This document shows positions 60,695 to 64,000 of a DNA stretch of 64,000 nt, piece after piece. The first letter of the stretch is position 1. Each line of letters opens with the position of its first letter. Below the pieces are notes generated by a model, which saw only the letters and a list, made by a program, of their open reading frames with translations, was not told the origin of the DNA and did no database searches. The stretch is from the NCBI RefSeq assembly GCF_000801295.1, contig NZ_AP012978.1, forward strand, positions 930,001 to 994,000, in the 5' to 3' direction. The position numbers and the translations under genes were made by a program. This DNA comes from an endosymbiont of unidentified scaly snail isolate Monju (lineage in GTDB: Bacteria; Pseudomonadota; Gammaproteobacteria; Chromatiales; Chromatiaceae).

Positions 60695-60734
60695 TGGAGT
60701 CAGAGCAAGAATTCAAATGCCTGCTCTGACCCCA
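60695..60734. repeat. REP-like inverted repeat of the RAYT-associated GGGGTCAGAG type
   Basis: The arms TGGAGTCAGAGCA (60695-60707) and TGCTCTGACCCCA (60722-60734) are inverted repeats with one mismatch. Such sequences often flank or accompany REP-associated tyrosine transposases. No transposase gene is present here. The rest of the gap to 60942 holds G-rich hairpin-forming sequence and no gene. Confidence 0.6.
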
Positions 60735-60942
60735 GGACACGAATCAGGAAGTTCCTCCCCCGCTGGCAAGGGGATGGGAGGGGTAGGAAGGACGTACTTT
60801 TCCCGGGATCCCCCAGGTGGTAATAGCGCACACCGAGGTTGTCGGGGCCGTCACGGGTTTGCGCGGGAGCGCCTGCTAGAGTCTGGAGAGACCCGGCCGG
60901 GCCGGGGTTCAAGTCATCACTACGACATGGAGAATCGATCAC

Positions 60943-61857
60943 ATGCGACGCAAGCTGTTCTGGCTCGCCTTTACCCTGTTTCTCGCTTCCTGCGGCACCC
61001 CGCCCAAGGCACCGGCGCCCAAACCGGCTCCTCCGCCTCCTCCGCCGCGAAAGCCGCCGGTGGACACGGTGCTCGAGCAGCTGGAGCGCGACCTGCCGCC
61101 CGAGCGTGACTTGGTGCGTGAGCCCTATCGTTACGATCGCGCAATCAGCATGGGACGGGTACCGGGCATCAAGCTCTATACCTATACGCCGGGGCGGCAG
61201 GAAAAGGTGGTCGGTTTCGCCCTGGTGAACAAGGGTTCGCCGTGGGTCAACCCGCGTGGCCTCGAGGGCACGGGGGCACGTCGGGAATTCCTCTTCCAGT
61301 ATCCCGACCGGGCGCGCGAGGAGATCTTCCTGTCGGTGCTGGACGACGTGCGCATCAGCAAGCGTTACAGCCACGACAACATGTTCCGTGAGCTGCATTT
61401 CTTCCCGCGCCGCCAGTTGCCTTCGTTGGTGCGCGAGGGCGATCGCCTGCGCGTGCATCTGCCGACCGGCGAATCGGTGGTGTTCGATGCGGCGACTGCG
61501 GAGATCGTCGATGGCGTGCTCGAGGAACAGCCCATCGATTTCAACCGCAACCGCCACGCGCGCCACAACCCGCGCATCCGCTACCGTGGCGAGGGCCTGG
61601 TCATCACGGTGGCGCAGCGAGGGGAAGCGCCCCGCCGGGCCCGGGTGTGGGGCCGCAAGAAACTGGCGGAGATCCGTTATCCCTCGCGCTATCGCAAGCG
61701 CTGCCGCCTGTCGCCTGCTCTATTGTGGGACCAGCGGCCCAAGCCGGGAGACACCGATCCACGTCTGACCTGGAAGCTCAAGTCGGACGATGCCCTCTTC
61801 GACCTGGTGGAGAAGCGTTGCGGCTGGGACCTCTCGGCATTGCGCGAGGGAAGCTGA
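60943..61857 (+). CDS. Lipoprotein of unknown function with a poly-proline linker
   Basis: The 304-residue protein has a lipobox (LASC, Cys about residue 17) and a run of Pro/Lys/Ala (about 20-38) typical of linkers at the inner face of the outer membrane. A folded domain rich in Arg follows (DRAISMGRVPGIKLYTYTPG, later IRYRGEGLVITVAQRG). There are two cysteines near the C-terminus. I do not recognise the family. It lies upstream of the coiled-coil genes on the same strand, with 133 bases between. Confidence 0.75.
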   Translation: MRRKLFWLAFTLFLASCGTPPKAPAPKPAPPPPPPRKPPVDTVLEQLERDLPPERDLVREPYRYDRAISMGRVPGIKLYTYTPGRQEKVVGFALVNKGSPWVNPRGLEGTGARREFLFQYPDRAREEIFLSVLDDVRISKRYSHDNMFRELHFFPRRQLPSLVREGDRLRVHLPTGESVVFDAATAEIVDGVLEEQPIDFNRNRHARHNPRIRYRGEGLVITVAQRGEAPRRARVWGRKKLAEIRYPSRYRKRCRLSPALLWDQRPKPGDTDPRLTWKLKSDDALFDLVEKRCGWDLSALREGS

Positions 61858-61990
61858 CCGGGGGATGGCCGGTGGCGCAGGCTCCGGCCATTTGACCCCT
61901 GCCGATGCTTGGGTGAATATCCTCGTGACGACGGGCGTGCCCGCGGTGGGGCGCGCCTCGGTACCACGATCATCCAGGAATCGGCCATCC

Positions 61991-62572
61991 ATGGCATCCG
62001 AACTGCCCGAGCCAAAGGCCAGTGCCGACGAGAGCGTGCTCCAGGCCCAGTACCTGCGGGCTCTCAGCTCCTTCGAAGGCATCATGCTGGCGCAGATCGA
62101 GATGAAGACCCAGCTGAGCAACCGGCTCAACTGGACCATCCGTGCCGGGCTCATCCTGCTTGGCGGCATCGCCACTTCCATCCTGGTGCTGCTGCTCACC
62201 CTGTCCTCGCAGATCAACCGCATGTCCGACATGGTGGTAGCCATGAACTCGCATTTCGAGTCGGTCACCACGCGCATGGACAACATCACCCAGGTCATGG
62301 GTTCCATGGAGAAACAGGTGGCCCTGATGGGGCAGGTCGGTGAGGCGACGGCGAAGATGGACGAGGAGATGGCCGCGATGCAGGGCTACATGCAGCACAT
62401 GCGAGGAGACGTGGCCGGGGTGCAGCGCGAATTGTCGGCGGTCAAGGACGAGATGGCCGGCATCGCCGCCACCATCCACAGCATGAACGGCGAGGTGGGT
62501 GTCATGGGGCGCGAGATGCACCGCCTGTCCAAGCCGGCGCGGACGTTCAACCGCATGTTCCCTTTCCCCTGA
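61991..62572 (+). CDS. Single-TM, Met-rich coiled-coil protein (family member 2 of 3)
   Basis: The 193-residue protein has an N-terminal cytoplasmic helix, one TM at about residues 52-76, and then a long helical region with frequent Met (MGSMEKQVALMGQVGEATAKM, MAAMQGYMQHM). It ends in ARTFNRMFPFP. The C-terminal motif and layout match the proteins at 24390 and 62588. ATG 61991 is the first start consistent with this layout. It is 15 bases ahead of the next gene, so the pair is probably co-transcribed. Confidence 0.8.
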   Translation: MASELPEPKASADESVLQAQYLRALSSFEGIMLAQIEMKTQLSNRLNWTIRAGLILLGGIATSILVLLLTLSSQINRMSDMVVAMNSHFESVTTRMDNITQVMGSMEKQVALMGQVGEATAKMDEEMAAMQGYMQHMRGDVAGVQRELSAVKDEMAGIAATIHSMNGEVGVMGREMHRLSKPARTFNRMFPFP

Positions 62573-62587
62573 GCAGGTCGTCGCCCC

Positions 62588-63142
62588 ATGGACATGCCAC
62601 CGCCGGAACTCGATCCCCGCCGTCCCATCGTCGAGGTGATGGCCCGCATCGGACGCGAGACCCAGATCACCCTCGACGAGCGCGAGCATCACTTCCGCAT
62701 CACCGACACGGTGATCGTGGTGATTTCCATCCTGTTGATCGTGCTCGCGGTATTCAACCTCTACTACGTTCGGGTGCTGTACAAGGATCTGGACCGCATT
62801 GTCGGCAACATGGAGTCCATGGTGACCCGACTGGATCAGGTGGATCGCGACATGGGTCTGGTAGCCGGGCACGTGGCGGCCTTCCAGGCGCACATGCAGC
62901 AGATGACGCCGATCACCGGGCACGTGGTGCAGGTGACAGACCGTTTGCCGGGCATGCGCGAGGACATGTCACTGATGGCCGAGAGCATGCGCCTGATCAA
63001 CCAGGACATGGCCCAGCTGCGACAGGCTGTCGGCACCATCACGCCCAACATGATGCAGATGACCGGCAACATCGCGCGCATGCGCCAGGACGTGCGCCGT
63101 ATCGCCGATCCTATGGGCACCTTCAACCCGATATTGCCCTGA
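62588..63142 (+). CDS. Single-TM, Met-rich coiled-coil protein (family member 3 of 3)
   Basis: The 184-residue protein has about 40 N-terminal charged residues and one TM at about residues 42-64. A Met-rich helix with heptad-like spacing follows (NMESMVTRLDQVDRDMGLV, MREDMSLMAESMRLINQDM). The end is ADPMGTFNPILP. It is a paralogue of the preceding gene and of the gene at 24390. I know of no named family. The cytoplasmic N-terminus and extracytoplasmic coiled coil suggest a scaffold or tether, as inference only. Confidence 0.8.
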   Translation: MDMPPPELDPRRPIVEVMARIGRETQITLDEREHHFRITDTVIVVISILLIVLAVFNLYYVRVLYKDLDRIVGNMESMVTRLDQVDRDMGLVAGHVAAFQAHMQQMTPITGHVVQVTDRLPGMREDMSLMAESMRLINQDMAQLRQAVGTITPNMMQMTGNIARMRQDVRRIADPMGTFNPILP

Positions 63143-63197
63143 CTTCAGAAAACGCCTGCTGCGGCCGATAGACGGGGCAGAGCCCTGGAGGTCGCCC

Positions 63198-63653
63198 ATG
63201 CCTGTTGTCGTCCGTTTTCTTCCGCTGTTGTTCGCCCTGGGCTGGCTGATGCCCTCGAGCCGGCCGGTACAGGCTGCCGGTGCCGCCTGCGTGATGGCCA
63301 AGTTCCAGGGGCAGACCCTCGACTACGAGCTGGCGATCACCCGTGGCCATGTCTCCGAGGCCCAGGATCAGGCCATCGAACGCCTGCGCAAGAAGGGTTA
63401 TGCCGACTACTACAAGCACCTGGACATCATCCGCCCCCAGAACCTCACCAATCTCGAACATGCCTACGTGATCGTGATCCGCAGCGATTTCAAGGATCGC
63501 CGGGGCAAGAAACGTTCGGTGGTCGGTTGCGGCTTCAGCGCTCGCTCCTGGGACGACGCCCTCTGGGATGCCCTGCGCGATGCCCAGTCCTACTTCTGGG
63601 GCTGGAAGCCCGATCGGGACGGCTATCGGGTGATCCGCAAGCTGCGTTACTGA
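63198..63653 (+). CDS. Small exported protein of unknown function
   Basis: The 151-residue protein has a signal peptide (MPVVVRFLPLLFALGW to PVQA) and a mature domain of about 125 residues. That domain carries two cysteines that could pair (ACVMAKFQG, VVGCGFSAR), basic patches and an aromatic C-terminus (WDALRDAQSYFWGW). I do not recognise it. GGAGG precedes ATG 63198. It follows the two coiled-coil genes and precedes soeA. Confidence 0.75.
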   Translation: MPVVVRFLPLLFALGWLMPSSRPVQAAGAACVMAKFQGQTLDYELAITRGHVSEAQDQAIERLRKKGYADYYKHLDIIRPQNLTNLEHAYVIVIRSDFKDRRGKKRSVVGCGFSARSWDDALWDALRDAQSYFWGWKPDRDGYRVIRKLRY

Positions 63654-63750
63654 GGTGCGGTACCCGATCCGAAAAAACCCTGAAAACTCCGGGACAGCTT
63701 TCGGTTCAGTGAGTTGCGTCGCATTTGCGGCACCGCAGAGCTATCGGGGT

Positions 63751-63780
63751 TTGCTTATTAGAGATCACGAATATTATGAT
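63751..63780 (+). promoter_or_regulatory. Possible promoter of the soeA-like gene
   Basis: TTGCTT (63751-63756) and TATGAT (63775-63780), 18 bases apart, lie in the only AT-rich part of the 197-base gap before the gene. The -10 box is a good match and the -35 box is poor. Confidence 0.4.
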
Positions 63781-63850
63781 GTTCGCTTTGGGCGTTTGTT
63801 GCGCCCCCGGTAAAACCGTTCCGAGATTCCTTCAACCAGGGCCTACCCGA

Positions 63851-64000
63851 ATGCTGGATCCGACAGAATACAAAGAGAGTGAGACTGGTCGCATCGAGGT
63901 CAAGAACACCACCTGCTACATGTGTGCCTGCCGTTGCGGCATCCGCGTCACCTTGCGTGACGGCGAAGTGCGCCATATCGAGGGCAACCCCGAGCATCCG
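63851..64000 (+). CDS. soeA: SoeA-like molybdopterin oxidoreductase, N-terminal fragment at the window edge
   Basis: Only the first 50 residues are in the window. They carry the [4Fe-4S] binding motif start CYMCACRCGIRV (CxxCxxxC), preceded by RIEVKNTT and followed by GEVRHIEGNPEHP. This is how the catalytic subunit of the cytoplasmic quinone-linked sulfite dehydrogenase SoeABC begins in sulfur oxidisers. Other complex-iron-sulfur molybdoenzymes (polysulfide/thiosulfate reductase type) are related and cannot be excluded from so short a piece. AGGG lies nine bases before ATG 63851. Confidence 0.75.
   Translation, partial: MLDPTEYKESETGRIEVKNTTCYMCACRCGIRVTLRDGEVRHIEGNPEHP

Overview
The window is high-GC (roughly 65%) DNA carrying a standard gammaproteobacterial gene set: hflX-hflK-hflC-DUF2065-hisZ-purA, ribE, nadA, the efp/epmA/epmB module, lpxH, gcvR-bcp and cydA. 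It also carries the sulfur-oxidation markers rhd-tusA-dsrE2, a neighbouring cysG, and at the right edge the start of a soeA-like molybdopterin oxidoreductase. I infer a sulfur-oxidising gammaproteobacterium of the Chromatiales/Ectothiorhodospiraceae type. I cannot name a species. No tRNA, rRNA, CRISPR array, integrase or intact insertion sequence is visible, so this looks like chromosomal backbone with accessory patches.

Layout. 0-6.5 kb: the hflX/hflKC/hisZ/purA block. 6.6-11.6 kb: a broken hydrolase-like gene, an intact GGDEF-EAL protein, a DegP/DegQ protease and an Hsp20 gene with a sigma-32 type promoter. 11.7-15.9 kb: ribE, then nadA, a ROK kinase and a dynamin-like GTPase on the opposite strand. 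16-21.4 kb: an RND efflux pair whose pump has an unusual extra C-terminal membrane segment and a lysine-rich tail. 21.5-24.9 kb: an unrecognised cassette of two secreted Pro/aromatic-rich proteins, a ParA-like ATPase, a TPR membrane protein and a Met-rich single-TM coiled-coil protein. 24.9-29 kb: a FimX-like degenerate c-di-GMP receptor with a PilZ-like partner. 29-31.7 kb: EF-P and both of its modification enzymes. 31.8-35.7 kb: lpxH and a YdbH/YdbL-type lipid-transport pair between two REP-like arrays in opposite orientation. 35.7-42.5 kb: cysG, rhd-tusA-dsrE2, a FadL porin, a LysR regulator and a PerM-type protein. 42.5-48.8 kb: DUF2892, a Crp/Fnr regulator, and a REC-REC-GGDEF-EAL protein divergent from a hybrid histidine kinase. 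49-54 kb: phoH2, bcp, gcvR, galT, a host-attachment protein and an alkyltransferase. 54-58 kb: intact cydA followed by a collapsed cydB/cydD/cydC remnant. 58.8-64 kb: uup, a lipoprotein, two more members of the Met-rich coiled-coil family, a small secreted protein, and soeA running off the edge.

Two themes stand out. First, a family of small single-TM, Met-rich coiled-coil proteins with a shared C-terminal F/M-N-x(2-4)-P-like motif occurs three times at two loci. One copy sits downstream of the ParA/TPR cassette and two sit upstream of soeA. I do not recognise this family, and it is my best candidate for an undescribed system. Second, the window contains an unusual number of frameshifts: hflX, the hydrolase, ROK, the TPR gene, ydbH, fadL, the GGDEF-EAL response regulator, bcp, and the cyd genes. 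Many are at G/C homopolymers. This is either sequencing/assembly indels or real decay and phase variation, and it affects how literally the broken genes should be read. c-di-GMP signalling is over-represented: one probably active enzyme, two degenerate receptors and a PilZ-like protein.
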